36,327 nt of DNA from an uncultured Lachnospiraceae bacterium (lineage in GTDB: Bacteria; Bacillota_A; Clostridia; Lachnospirales; Lachnospiraceae), in assembly GCA_947564305.1 (NCBI GenBank), contig CANOBT010000045.1:1-36327 (forward strand). Direction: 5' to 3'. Positions 1-10,568 of this stretch are shown here, in pieces (the stretch's first letter is position 1; the number at the start of each line of letters is the position of its first letter). The notes beneath the pieces were generated by a model. It ran no database searches, had not been told where the DNA came from, and saw only the letters and a program-made list of their open reading frames with translations. A program made the translations under genes and the position numbers.

Positions 1-964
1 TATCTTTTTTGTCTTCAAACCCAACAAAAGTATCTTTATTAATATCTTTATTTGAATAGGATTTAAGAACAATATCTAAAAATAAGGGAATACAATCAGT
101 TTTTTCTTTAATAATACATATTTGAGCCTTTGTATAGCCTTGTTCCAAAAGATAATTTTCTACTATTTTTTCTGGAATAGATTCTAAAGGTATGCTTTTA
201 TAGAGTGCTTGGTCAACATCACTCTCGTTAAACCATTTTAAAGGTTCTCTGGAAGTAACAATAAACATTCCTTTCTGAAAATTATTTACAAAATTATATA
301 ACCAATCGAACTCTATATTTATTTCACTATTATATGCATCAAAAATAAAAAGATACTTATAATCATATAATTCTTTTTCAATATCATTCGCCAAATTTTG
401 TACCATATATAGATATAAATCTTCAGATTTTCCTTGAAGTAGATTTGTAACATAATCTCTTTCTTGTTCACTGATTTCACGGTTTTCATATAATTCAATT
501 AAAAAATCAGCACCTAATTTAAGATGAGCAATTCCATTAAAAAAGATGGTATCAATAGTTTCTACAACGGCTATCCCTGATTTTTTGATTATGTTATATA
601 AACTTTTCTGATCTATTCGGTCGTAATTAATAAATTCCCAATATCTAAAAAGTACATAATCGAAATGAGGTGTATAAGAAAACAATTTTCTAATATATAG
701 TAAAATAGATGGTATAGTTTCCTGACTTAGAATTTCCAAAGGAATCATATATAGTTCCAAAACTCCATTTTTGTATAAATCATGTATTCGATGTACCAAC
801 CTACTTTTGCCAATGCCACCCATTCCATAAAATGCGTATAACATATAAAAATCATCAACATTTGTATATGTTATAACATCCTCTTCAAACATATTAAAGA
901 TGTCGTTTCTATCAAGGAATAATCTATCATCATTTATAAATTTTTTTGTTCTACGAAATCCCAT
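1..964 (-). CDS. STAND/NB-ARC ATPase, 3' end outside the window
   Basis: I translated this frame by hand. It is open from an ATG at 964 to the left edge, about 321 residues, with no stop. An AGAGGTGA ribosome site lies 6-8 bases upstream. The Walker A loop is GMGGIGKS at residues 47-54. A Walker B-like LFIFDAYN, a sensor-like FIVTSREP and an IPLFLDIV block (the GLPLAL position) follow in NB-ARC order. The N-terminus FLDRNDIFNMFEE resembles the short segment that precedes bacterial NB-ARC domains. Only about 46 residues precede the P-loop, so any effector domain must be C-terminal and outside the window. STAND proteins are signal-activated switches in regulation or phage defence, and which applies here cannot be told. 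The gene looks clearly more AT-rich than the genes to its right, which suggests acquisition. Confidence 0.8.
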   Translation of the reverse strand, partial: MGFRRTKKFINDDRLFLDRNDIFNMFEEDVITYTNVDDFYMLYAFYGMGGIGKSRLVHRIHDLYKNGVLELYMIPLEILSQETIPSILLYIRKLFSYTPHFDYVLFRYWEFINYDRIDQKSLYNIIKKSGIAVVETIDTIFFNGIAHLKLGADFLIELYENREISEQERDYVTNLLQGKSEDLYLYMVQNLANDIEKELYDYKYLFIFDAYNSEINIEFDWLYNFVNNFQKGMFIVTSREPLKWFNESDVDQALYKSIPLESIPEKIVENYLLEQGYTKAQICIIKEKTDCIPLFLDIVLKSYSNKDINKDTFVGFEDKKD

Positions 965-1020
965 TCAATTTCACCTCTGATATCAGATAAATGATGTGAC
1001 CATTTGCATCTATCCTCTTT

Positions 1021-1124
1021 TATCCAAATTTAACAGATATAATAAATTATTTTAACTAAAGGATAATAGTAAATTATCCAACCTATTCTTTATTTAACAG
1101 ATAACTATGAATTATCCATTATCC
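1021..1124. repeat. Repeated boxes upstream of the STAND gene
   Basis: The element ATTTAACAGATA occurs at 1028-1039 and again at 1092-1103, exactly 64 bases apart. The heptamer ATTATCC occurs at 1073-1079 and as a tandem pair at 1111-1124. Its inverse GGATAAT at 1061-1067 forms a 7-bp inverted repeat with the 1073 copy around a 5-base loop. All of these lie 60-160 bases upstream of the start at 964. That position fits operators or a duplicated promoter segment, but no binding protein can be assigned. Confidence 0.5.
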
Positions 1125-1177
1125 TACATATATTCTAAACTCCACAATATTTAAAATATCTTTACAGACAAAAAAGA

Positions 1178-1222
1178 CGACAAAATCCCCTAAGTACTCC
1201 ATGTACTCATGAAATTTTATCG
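1178..1222. other. Imperfect palindrome in the 965-1357 gap
   Basis: The outer arms CGACAAAAT (1178-1186) and ATTTTATCG (1214-1222) pair with one mismatch. The inner arms AGTAC (1193-1197) and GTACT (1203-1207) pair perfectly around TCCAT. It lies between two leftward genes, so it may be the terminator of the siroheme-type gene, though no clear T-run follows. The rest of the 393-bp gap is AT-rich and holds no gene I can support. Confidence 0.35.
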
Positions 1223-1357
1223 CCACAAAAAAATAATATCATATTCGACAAAATTATACAACATAAAATTTCGCATTTGTAATAGTTTGTATTAGTTTTC
1301 AATATTTCGCAGCTATCTTTATCCTCCATATAACAAATCCGAAAACTTATCCTTCTT

Positions 1358-2038
1358 TCAGATTATCTTTTCTAAAGACAACGATAGATTTTGAACCGTT
1401 TTATTATTATCGTATAATAGATTTTTAATCTGCATTACCCTGATTATCTCCTCTATTTCCTCCTCAGAAGGAATATCACCTTTTTCCAATCCAACCTCTA
1501 AGATTTCCTGATATATCTTCTTCCGAACCTCCACAGGTTCTATCTGCCGGATTCTCTCCCGCAAGCTTCCCAGACATTCTGCCAGGTTTCCTAATAATGG
1601 AGTCATTGCAGGACGTATCTGCTCCTTTAAATATTGAGTTACAACCGGGCTTTGACCGCCGCTTGAAAATGCTGCAACCACATCCCCCTCTTTCAGATAT
1701 GCCGGGAAAATAAAACTGCAGTCTTCGGGCTGGTCCACAGCATTCATCGGGATTCTTTCCTCTCTGCAAACCTGACTGATACGGTGGTTTTCTTCTCTGT
1801 CGTCTGTGGCTGCTATCACCATAGCCTGCCCTCTTAAATCTTCCTTTTGAAAATGCCTTTCATGGCAAATGACATTCTCCATCTCCTGAATTTCAGACAG
1901 AATCTCTGGAGCTACCACTTGTATCTGCGCACCAAAATCTTGAAGCACTCTTATTTTGTGAAGCGCAATCCTCCCTCCGCCTATAATAAGGCATGGCTTA
2001 TTTTTTATTTCTATAAACATTGGAAAATAATTTGCCAT
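1358..2038 (-). CDS. Precorrin-2 dehydrogenase / sirohydrochlorin ferrochelatase (CysG N-terminal / Met8 type)
   Basis: The 226-aa length fits the stand-alone enzyme that oxidises precorrin-2 with NAD+ and can insert iron to make siroheme. The N-terminal Rossmann loop is IIGGGRIALHK (residues 18-28). AATDDREEN follows near 76-84, then the conserved block NAVDQPEDCSFIFPA (99-113) and FSSGGQSP (124-131). In this family an Asp in the middle block (here probably D102) is the catalytic residue. A GGAG ribosome site lies about 12 bases before the ATG at 2038. The gene sits 75 bp downstream of the MBL gene on the same strand, so they may be co-transcribed. No other tetrapyrrole gene is in the window, which is unusual because this enzyme often sits with hem or cob genes. 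Confidence 0.88.
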   Translation of the reverse strand: MANYFPMFIEIKNKPCLIIGGGRIALHKIRVLQDFGAQIQVVAPEILSEIQEMENVICHERHFQKEDLRGQAMVIAATDDREENHRISQVCREERIPMNAVDQPEDCSFIFPAYLKEGDVVAAFSSGGQSPVVTQYLKEQIRPAMTPLLGNLAECLGSLRERIRQIEPVEVRKKIYQEILEVGLEKGDIPSEEEIEEIIRVMQIKNLLYDNNKTVQNLSLSLEKII

Positions 2039-2113
2039 TTGTTATTGTCTCCGATTTTCATATTTTATCAGAAGAATTCTTAATCTTCACAAGCTATTGA
2101 CAGATTATCAAAA

Positions 2114-2992
2114 CTATATCCTCTGCCACAGCATCATACTGTCCTGAAACACCGCTACCAATTTCCCGCTGTCTTTGAGCCATGAGAGGTAAGAACGCAC
2201 CGTACTGCCTACCAATACATACTGCTCAAAATTCATAGTAAGTCCATATCCTTTGAAAACTTCCTGCAAAATACACTCAAAACAAACCGGCTTTTCACAT
2301 ATAGATAATATCCTATACGCCACTTCCTGTACCTTATCTTGATTATACCGGACAAGTTCCTTTATATCAGCAGATGCCTCCGCGTGGGCAGGGACGAACA
2401 TTGCAGCTTCCATCCCTTCCACCATATCCAATGTTTTCAGATAGGCTCCCACGTCATAAATGAAAGATACTGCATACTTCTCCAACGTCTCTTTGCTGCT
2501 GATACAATCTGCAAGAAACACCACTCCATCCGGCATACGGAATCCCACCATGTCAAAGAAATGCCCCGGCAGAGGTATAACTTTAATTTCCTTTGGAAAA
2601 CTTTTATCTGATAAATCCGTCACATCACTTTCCTGTGCCATCAAAAACTTATGCCGCAAGTCCTTACACGGATAACCGCCATATAGGAAAGAGGGCTCCA
2701 ACACCGGATATTTTGTAAAGGATGCCTCAATACCGCCAGAATAAATCTTACATCCCGTCTGCCTCTGCAGGTATCTGTTTCCGCCGATATGGTCTGCATT
2801 GGAATGAGTATTCAGGACGGCAGCCAAATTCCAGCCGTTCTTATCCAGTATCTGCCTGACCTTTCTCCCCGCATCCTTATCATTCCCACTGTCAACCAGA
2901 TAAACGTTATCCTTATCCGGGACATAGACGCCTATCTTCGCCGGACAGTTTATATAGTAGCATTTCTCACTGACCTGTACTAATTCATACAT
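2114..2992 (-). CDS. MBL-fold metallohydrolase with HxNxDH variant motif
   Basis: This 292-aa cytoplasmic protein has a metallo-beta-lactamase fold. The metal motif is THSNADHIGG at residues 62-71, so the usual HxHxDH reads H63-S-N65-A-D67-H68 with Asn in place of the second His. The other ligands are present: H144 in PLPGHFFD, D162 in FLADC and H203 in PAHAEAS. The C-terminal third (about 215-292) looks like a small helical domain. An AGAGGAAAAG ribosome site precedes the ATG. The substrate cannot be named, since the fold covers thioesterases, glyoxalase II-like enzymes and others. It is the likely first gene of a two-gene unit with the siroheme-type enzyme, although no functional link is evident. 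Confidence 0.8.
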   Translation of the reverse strand: MYELVQVSEKCYYINCPAKIGVYVPDKDNVYLVDSGNDKDAGRKVRQILDKNGWNLAAVLNTHSNADHIGGNRYLQRQTGCKIYSGGIEASFTKYPVLEPSFLYGGYPCKDLRHKFLMAQESDVTDLSDKSFPKEIKVIPLPGHFFDMVGFRMPDGVVFLADCISSKETLEKYAVSFIYDVGAYLKTLDMVEGMEAAMFVPAHAEASADIKELVRYNQDKVQEVAYRILSICEKPVCFECILQEVFKGYGLTMNFEQYVLVGSTVRSYLSWLKDSGKLVAVFQDSMMLWQRI

Positions 2993-3163
2993 TTTTCTTT
3001 TCCTCTTTTAATTGTTTGGCATCAAACACATACACTACTGTTTCAAAAGAAATCTTATGTTTTTCTTTGTTTATAATATTCTTATTTTCATCTCACTCGA
3101 ATTTCATTTTTATTCCTCTTAGATTATTCTATGCCAAAAGTATATCATCAAATAACAGGCCCA

Positions 3164-3780
3164 TCAATTACATTTTGTTCCATCTTTTTTGGCTTTTACT
3201 ATAGTATCTTCGTTTGCCTTTACATTTGTCATGCCAACGCATGCATGGAATATTGCCCCCAAGATGAAAAATGCCGTCAAAGTGGATACCGTTCCGGTCA
3301 GCATTGGTGCTTCCAGGATGTAAATGAAATAATATGCCATAAAGTTCTCTTCGGCATCCTCCCCAAATGCTTCCTTCCAGGTTCCATTTACGCCGTATAT
3401 ATCTGCGAGCCCTTGTGGAATCTGTTCCGCAAATGCTGCCCTGACCGAATCGCTGTAATCGCAGCCTGTACCAAGCAGGCCAATTTCATTTTCTATCTGC
3501 ATCATGATTACCGTTGACTCTTCTTCATCCAGATATTTGATTCGTTCCATAATTTTGACAAACGCCTGGCGGTCCTTGTCTATCGCGGCCTGACAAAGCG
3601 GAGAAATTGTGTTAATAGATTCACCGTTTACTTTTTTCACATGGTAGTAGGTTTTCGTATCCACCTTCATCCATGCCGGAACATACATAGACTCGCTGTT
3701 TTTCCAAAGGCCGAACCATAAAAAGATCAGATGCATATGATTTGCCCTTGCCTGCTTTATCAAACCGTCTACCAATGGTT
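3164..3780 (-). pseudogene. GH35/DUF5597-like beta-galactosidase fragment fused to a membrane-protein tail
   Basis: The middle of this frame, from LVDGLIKQARANHMHLIFLW through WMKVDTKTY and TVIMMQIENEIGLLG to FMAYY, matches the TIM barrel of DUF5597-type GH35 glycosidases. It includes the NE acid/base motif. A full enzyme is about 500-600 aa, but only about 150 residues remain. The expected N-terminus is missing: homology stops at about 3775, where an AraC fragment on the other strand begins. The C-terminus is replaced after MAYYF by a hydrophobic segment and a Lys-rich tail that ends at 3164, probably the end of a transporter. The frame therefore records at least two deletions. The open reading frame continues to 3838 only through antisense AraC sequence. 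Confidence 0.65.
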
Positions 3781-4350
3781 TTATTGCGCAAGTGGAACGG
3801 ATAAAATTATTATCGACCAACAGTGCTCTGTGGTGCACAAAGGGCAGGGCTTCTTAATCTATCCTCAGGCTCCCCACGGTCTACCGGCAGCTCTCCTTTG
3901 ACTGGACCGTTCATTATATTAGTTTTTCGGGACCTGCCAGCCTGGATATTCTAAAAACACTGAAAATGCATGAGTCCGGCGTATATCATTTTTCAGATAC
4001 CAATATTTTTCTATCACATGTAGAGTCCTTGCAGTATCTCTGTCAACGGAATCTGCCGGACATGATGATAGAATTTTCGAAAGGCTGCTATAGCTTTCTG
4101 CTGGATTTTTCCCTCTATGTCCGGCGGATTAATACCGCCCGGCCGACACAGTCTAATCCCTATATAACCGAAGCTATTTCTTATCTGGAAGAAAACTATT
4201 ACAGGAATCTCTCCCTGGACGAGATTGCAGAACATGCCGGACTGTCAAAGGAATATCTCTGGACTTTATTTAAAAAAACAATGCAGCAGACGGTTATGCA
4301 TGTTCTGACGACCATCCGCATCAGCCATGCACATATCTTTCTTATGCAGT
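3768..4350 (+). pseudogene. AraC-family regulator, 5'-truncated, frameshifted and 3'-degraded
   Basis: Reading + from about 3768 gives TVYQWFYCASGTDKIIIDQ and then GQGFLIYPQAPH, which is the AraC N-terminal cupin. A one-base frame change near 3883 follows, then YRQLSFDWTVHYISFSGP in the next frame. That frame continues through the ATG at 3966 to the HTH block ISYLEENYYRNLSLDEIAEHAGLSKEYLWTLFKK. After about 4350 the second HTH helix is not recognisable and the DNA becomes the Fic promoter. The gene lacks its start, has a frameshift and lacks the C-terminus, so it is non-functional. It was probably the divergent regulator of the adjacent glycosidase. Confidence 0.7.
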
Positions 4351-4383
4351 ATCCGCAATGTCGCGACCTTCTTATAAAACCTG

Positions 4384-4412
4384 TTGTTTTTACGCATATG
4401 GCATGCTATTAT
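4384..4412 (+). promoter_or_regulatory. Promoter of the fic fragment
   Basis: TTGTTT at 4384-4389 and TATTAT at 4407-4412 are separated by 17 bp. A TGC just before the -10 hexamer makes it an extended -10. An AAAGGAGGCG ribosome site follows at 4421-4430. Confidence 0.55.
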
Positions 4413-4437
4413 GTGAATATAAAGGAGGCGTCTTATC

Positions 4438-4785
4438 GTGAATCATGATTCATTATTGGATATTTTATGTGCTGAAAAATCAACTCGCTATTTGGGCGGA
4501 ATTTACCATAAGACACAGATTGAACTGACGTACAATTCTAACCACATGGAGGGGAGCCGTTTAACCCACGACCAAACAAGATATATTTTTGAAACAAACA
4601 CCATAGGGATAGAAAATGAAGCTGTAAATGTTGATGATATCATTGAAACAGTAAATCATTTCCGATGCATTGATCTTGTAATCGACCATGCAAAAGACAG
4701 ATTATCAGAAACATTTATCAAAAAACTACATCATATATTAAAAACGGGAAGCAGCTATTCGCTGCTTCTACCGTATTTTCTATAA
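4438..4785 (+). pseudogene. Fic-family protein, N-terminal fragment only
   Basis: This 115-aa frame starts at GTG with an ideal AGGAGG site. It matches the N-terminal region of Fic/DOC AMP-transferases: TQIELTYNSNHMEGSRLTHDQTRYIFETNTI. The sequence S34-N-H-M-E38-G39 fits the (S/T)xxxE(G/N) inhibitory motif, which blocks ATP binding in Fic proteins. The protein stops right after LKTGSS, where family members normally continue toward the HPFxxGNGR catalytic loop; that loop is absent. The last residues are read from a terminator hairpin. Promoter, ribosome site and terminator are all present, so a short protein could still be made, but it cannot AMPylate. Confidence 0.7.
4744..4774. terminator. 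Bidirectional hairpin terminator
   Basis: ACGG plus GAAGCAGC (4744-4755) pairs with GCTGCTTC (4761-4768) and CCGT (4771-4774), with a 2-base bulge and a 5-base loop. ATTTTCT follows on the + strand and TTTT on the - strand. It probably ended the leftward AAA-ATPase transcript, and a deletion placed the fic fragment against it. Confidence 0.7.
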
Positions 4786-4789
4786 CCAT

Positions 4790-6472
4790 TCACCCAATCA
4801 GAACCTTCTTTCCTTCAAACGCAAATCCATACTTCCGGATTCGTTCCGGCGCAATCCCTCTTGCTTCCAAATCTGCCGCATAATTCATTCTATCAATCTG
4901 GTCCAGCGCCTCCCTGACAGTATCCTCCAACGTCCTTTTCTTTGACGGACTACAGACTTTAAATTCTACAATGATTGCATCATCCGAAGGATGAAGTGGT
5001 TCCAACACTACATCATATCTGCCAAAACCACTCTCACGATTCGATGTAATTCGATATCTATCCTCTAAATCTACGATTATTCCAAGCACAAAGCCATGAT
5101 AAAAGCGTTCTGGCTCTGTCTCCTCTGACGTTTTTTTTCCGGTATCAAAGTAACTGAATGTAGCGGCGGCAACCCGATTCATATAAATATTCATAGCATC
5201 CACATCGCCTGTCAGCAATGCCTTAATAAATGTATTGTACGCAGATGTAAATTCCTTGAACCATTCATCTATCATCTTTTCAAACATAATAGAAACTTCT
5301 CTGTTGGTCAGTGTAAGTTCATATATCATTCGCTCTCTTTTATTAAATCTGCACTGCTCTACCCGCAAGTAACCTGCCGCCAGAAGCAGACTCCAGACAG
5401 CATTTTCATTGTGCTTTAACTGACTGAACACAATCTGTTCTTCAATCTGCGCATGGAGCGTTTTCCCTGCCAGAAGGTCCTCCATGGCAATCTTCATATC
5501 CGCACTTCCCTCACGAATCAGCTTTCCGGCAAGGCCATTACTGCTAGTGTTGGCCCAGTAGGTGGAAAAAGTGCGTTTATCCAGATAATTGATAATTGAC
5601 CATGGATTATAGATATCTCTCGTTTTGCCAAAAATAAAACCATCATACCAGGCTTTTACCCGATTTCTTTCTTCATATAAACCATACTCCCGCAGTGCCT
5701 CCCATACCTCTTCCTGGGTAAAACCGAATGCATCTGCATATTTTACAGAAGTCGTAGTCACAACCTCCAGATTATTCAAATCAGAAAAAATAGATTCCTT
5801 ACTTACTCTGGTGATTCCGGTCATCAATGCTTTTTCCAGAAATGGATTGGTTTTAAAGGTGGAATTAAACAGATTTCTCATAAATGAAACCAATTCATCC
5901 CAAAACCCGCCTACATAAGCTTCCTGCATAGGGGTATCGTATTCATCCATTAAAATAATGACCTTTTTTCTATAATAGCGCATCAGATAATCGGACAGCA
6001 TATTCAGAGATTCTGAGGCAAGATAATCATCCATATCCGCAGATATTTCCCGATAAATTTCCTTTTCATTTTCCGTTAACAGACCGCTGTCCAGTAAAAA
6101 TTCAAAATGACTATATAGTCTGGTAATGATATGACATATCTTTTTTCTTGTATTGATAAATGAATTTTCTTTTACTTTTGCAAAGCTAAGGAAAATCACC
6201 GGGAAAGTGCCTTGCAGCTTGCGGTACATTTCCTCATTCCAAATAGAAAGGTCCTGAAACAGCTCGTTCCTGCCAGCATATTCAACTGAGAAGAAATCCT
6301 CTACCATACTCAGATTCAGTGTCTTTCCAAAACGTCTGGGACGAGTGATTAGAGTGACTGCGTCCTTATTTTCCCACCATTGTTTTATAAACCTGGTTTT
6401 ATCAATATAAAAAATATGATTTGAAATAACATGTTCAAAACTCTGATGGCCTATTCCCACTGTTCTTGCCAT
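4790..6472 (-). CDS. AAA-ATPase-like / PD-(D/E)XK nuclease-family protein
   Basis: This 560-aa protein has the two-domain layout common in gut Clostridia and Bacteroides: an AAA-ATPase_like domain followed by a C-terminal PDDEXK_9-type domain. Walker A is RPRRFGKT at about 44-51 and Walker B is ILMDEYDTP at about 173-181. The C-terminal nuclease-like residues are GRYD (D487) and VEFK (E503, K505). I chose the ATG at 6472 because GGGGTG lies 5 bases before it and MARTVGIGHQ is a typical start. A longer frame from a TTG at 6487 is less likely. The family's role is unsettled. It is abundant and often multicopy, and has been suspected of selfish or defence roles. Confidence 0.85.
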   Translation of the reverse strand: MARTVGIGHQSFEHVISNHIFYIDKTRFIKQWWENKDAVTLITRPRRFGKTLNLSMVEDFFSVEYAGRNELFQDLSIWNEEMYRKLQGTFPVIFLSFAKVKENSFINTRKKICHIITRLYSHFEFLLDSGLLTENEKEIYREISADMDDYLASESLNMLSDYLMRYYRKKVIILMDEYDTPMQEAYVGGFWDELVSFMRNLFNSTFKTNPFLEKALMTGITRVSKESIFSDLNNLEVVTTTSVKYADAFGFTQEEVWEALREYGLYEERNRVKAWYDGFIFGKTRDIYNPWSIINYLDKRTFSTYWANTSSNGLAGKLIREGSADMKIAMEDLLAGKTLHAQIEEQIVFSQLKHNENAVWSLLLAAGYLRVEQCRFNKRERMIYELTLTNREVSIMFEKMIDEWFKEFTSAYNTFIKALLTGDVDAMNIYMNRVAAATFSYFDTGKKTSEETEPERFYHGFVLGIIVDLEDRYRITSNRESGFGRYDVVLEPLHPSDDAIIVEFKVCSPSKKRTLEDTVREALDQIDRMNYAADLEARGIAPERIRKYGFAFEGKKVLIG

Positions 6473-6492
6473 AGCCTCACCCCACAATCTTT

Positions 6493-6684
6493 TTATTTAT
6501 GAATATCTGGCAGCACCCTCATTTCACGGTTTGGGATCAACACCTTTTCCACCGCTTCCCCGAATATCTCCATATCAACAATTTTATTGCACAAATCAGA
6601 TATTTTAATTATAGTGCGAACAAGCCGTTTTGTCACTACCTGAAAATTGAACAGGAGGGCGGCTAGCTGTTCACCCATTATCAT
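6493..6684 (-). CDS. Small hypothetical protein
   Basis: This 63-aa frame lies between the truncated AraC gene, whose stop codon overlaps its start by about 10 bp downstream-to-upstream, and the AAA-ATPase gene. It is predicted to be mostly helical, with no motif I recognise and only a weak AAGAAG-like ribosome site. It could be a remnant or chance. Its support is that it is co-directional, close-packed and in a gap that otherwise has no gene. Confidence 0.25.
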   Translation of the reverse strand: MIMGEQLAALLFNFQVVTKRLVRTIIKISDLCNKIVDMEIFGEAVEKVLIPNREMRVLPDIHK

Positions 6685-6693
6685 GTATTCTTC

Positions 6694-7272
6694 TTAATTA
6701 AAAAATAAATCCCTGTACTTTTTCGGTGTCATATGAAAGTACTCTTTAAAGATTCTGAAAAAATGACTTGGACTCTGATATCCGCATGTTTCTGAAATAT
6801 CGTATATGGACAAAGAAGTTTCCCCAAGAAGGCGGAGAGCGTTTTTCAGGCGGACTTCCCGTACAATTTCACGATAGTTTTGTCCGGTTCTTTTTTTGAG
6901 ATAAGCAGCCAGATAATTTGCATTATAACCAAGCTCCGATGCCATATATTCCAAAGATTGTTCCATACAATGTGCTTGTATATATTGCAGGATTCCCAAC
7001 GCCTTTTTATCAATTCCGATATAACTGTAATGGCTGCAATTTGCAAGAAAGTCCAGAAGAAGCAGAAGCCATGCTTCTAGTGAGAAAGTCTGATGAAAGC
7101 CGGAATGGATATATTCCTGAATCATATGCTCAATATAAAACGGCACTTCCTTTGCATATTCCATAGAAAAATACATATATTTTGCCGGGACGGAACCGTC
7201 TTCTTTGCGTGAGTCAGACTCAAGCGTCACTTTATGAAAAGTCGAGGTTTCAATCTGCCCTGATAAAAACCT
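6694..7272 (-). pseudogene. AraC-family regulator, N-terminally truncated
   Basis: The C-terminal AraC/XylS DNA-binding domain is complete. The first helix-turn-helix is LEYMASELGYNANYLAAYLKK. The second is SIYDISETCGYQSPSHFFRIFKEYF, followed by MTPKKYRD. Only about 75 residues precede it, so most of the N-terminal sensory domain (normally 150-200 aa) is missing. The frame can be followed upstream of the GTG at 7230 to about 7272, where a TGA interrupts it. A short ATG frame with a good GAGGTGAT site near 7294 runs into a stop after 14 codons in another frame. It is probably a dead regulator, though a GTG-started HTH fragment could be made. Confidence 0.65.
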
Positions 7273-7438
7273 TCCTCATACTTGCAGTATCCATAGGTAT
7301 CACCTCATATATGTAAAAATCACACTTTTTAGTTTAGAAAGAATCTGTTTTATAAGTATATTTTAGCATAGTATATACGTAGAAACAAGAGAACTATCCA
7401 GAACAAAACCAGGCATTACTACAAAAAGAGGTATGAAA

Positions 7439-7675
7439 ATGTGCGATTATATCTTACAGATAAAGGACAGGAATGCGTTATGCAGATATATAGCATTTTT
7501 GGAGGAATGTGAATTTGAGGGTGAAATCTTTGTCGGAATGGAAATGATGGACGCAAAAGATATCCTTCTTATGTGTGATAAATTAATAAACGAAATCTAC
7601 CTCAAGGTAAGAAGCGGAAACAAATTAGAGATAGAAAAATATCTGCGTAGAAATGAATTGCTAAAGAGTGTTTAG
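7439..7675 (+). CDS. Small HPr-like protein lacking the active-site His
   Basis: I take the ATG at 7439 because AGAGG then lies 7 bases upstream; the ATG at 7433 directly abuts it. The 78-aa product has the size and apparent pattern of the PTS carrier HPr. It starts with strand DYILQI, and MMDAKDILLMCDKL sits where HPr has its KSI/MG-containing helix region. The C-terminal strand/helix is EIYLKVRSGNKLEIEKYL. The segment that should carry the phosphorylatable His (GLHARPA in HPr) reads RNALCRYIAF, with no His. It would therefore not be a phosphocarrier and might be a binding or regulatory relative. The homology is my pattern reading and is not strong. Confidence 0.5.
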   Translation: MCDYILQIKDRNALCRYIAFLEECEFEGEIFVGMEMMDAKDILLMCDKLINEIYLKVRSGNKLEIEKYLRRNELLKSV

Positions 7676-7724
7676 CAGAAACAAATACATTTATATGTCA
7701 TTATAAAAAGATATAACTGATTTA

Positions 7725-7750
7725 GAGCCGCAGATTGAAGTCTGCGGCTC
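7725..7750 (+). terminator. Perfect 10-bp hairpin after the HPr-like gene
   Basis: GAGCCGCAGA (7725-7734) pairs perfectly with TCTGCGGCTC (7741-7750) around TTGAAG. The following bases are only moderately T-rich (CGTAACTTTCCC), so termination may be partial. Confidence 0.6.
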
Positions 7751-8004
7751 CGTAACTTTCCCTTTATCCTACACCCAACATAACAATCTCATTTTCACAG
7801 TCTTCCGCAGAAATGGTAGGCTTCTCCTATTTGTAAAATCACTTTTTTATTTTTATAATGATTACAAATTACCCATTTGCATATAGAATTTGGGAACATC
7901 AAATAAAACAGCCTGCTCCTCCCCACAGGTAAAGTAAAATTGCTGATTCATCGGATCTGTTTCTTTTTTTATACGACGCTCTTAGAGTCTTTCATGACAG
8001 CTCC
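7751..8004. other. Gap downstream of lacZ with the start of a lost gene
   Basis: On the - strand, 10 bp after the lacZ stop, AAGGAGCTGTC precedes an ATG at 7995, but the frame stops after 8 codons (7969-7995). This looks like the surviving ribosome site and start of the next gene of a lac operon whose body was deleted. A 29-codon frame at 7862-7951 (-) has no ribosome site. Nothing else recognisable is present. Confidence 0.35.
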
Positions 8005-10441
<2,437 letters not shown>

Positions 10442-10526
10442 TTTTTCTCCCTTCTTCTTGAACCAAGTACAATGCAAGTAATTTTCCGTATCCATTTCCA
10501 TACGATACTCAGTTTAAACCTTTTTG

Positions 10527-10554
10527 TATATAAGCATAGCAGATTCGGCTTCAA
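10527..10554 (-). promoter_or_regulatory. lacZ promoter
   Basis: On the - strand TTGAAG (10549-10554) and TATATA (10527-10532) are spaced by 16 bp, pointing toward the lacZ start at 10441. The ATTGT array lies just upstream of the -35 hexamer. Confidence 0.5.
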
Positions 10555-10568
10555 ATTTTATATAATAT

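Noticed and set aside
7862..7951. 29-codon leftward frame MNQQFYFTCGEEQA...
   Set aside because: No Shine-Dalgarno sequence and no family resemblance; left as part of the lac-operon scar region.
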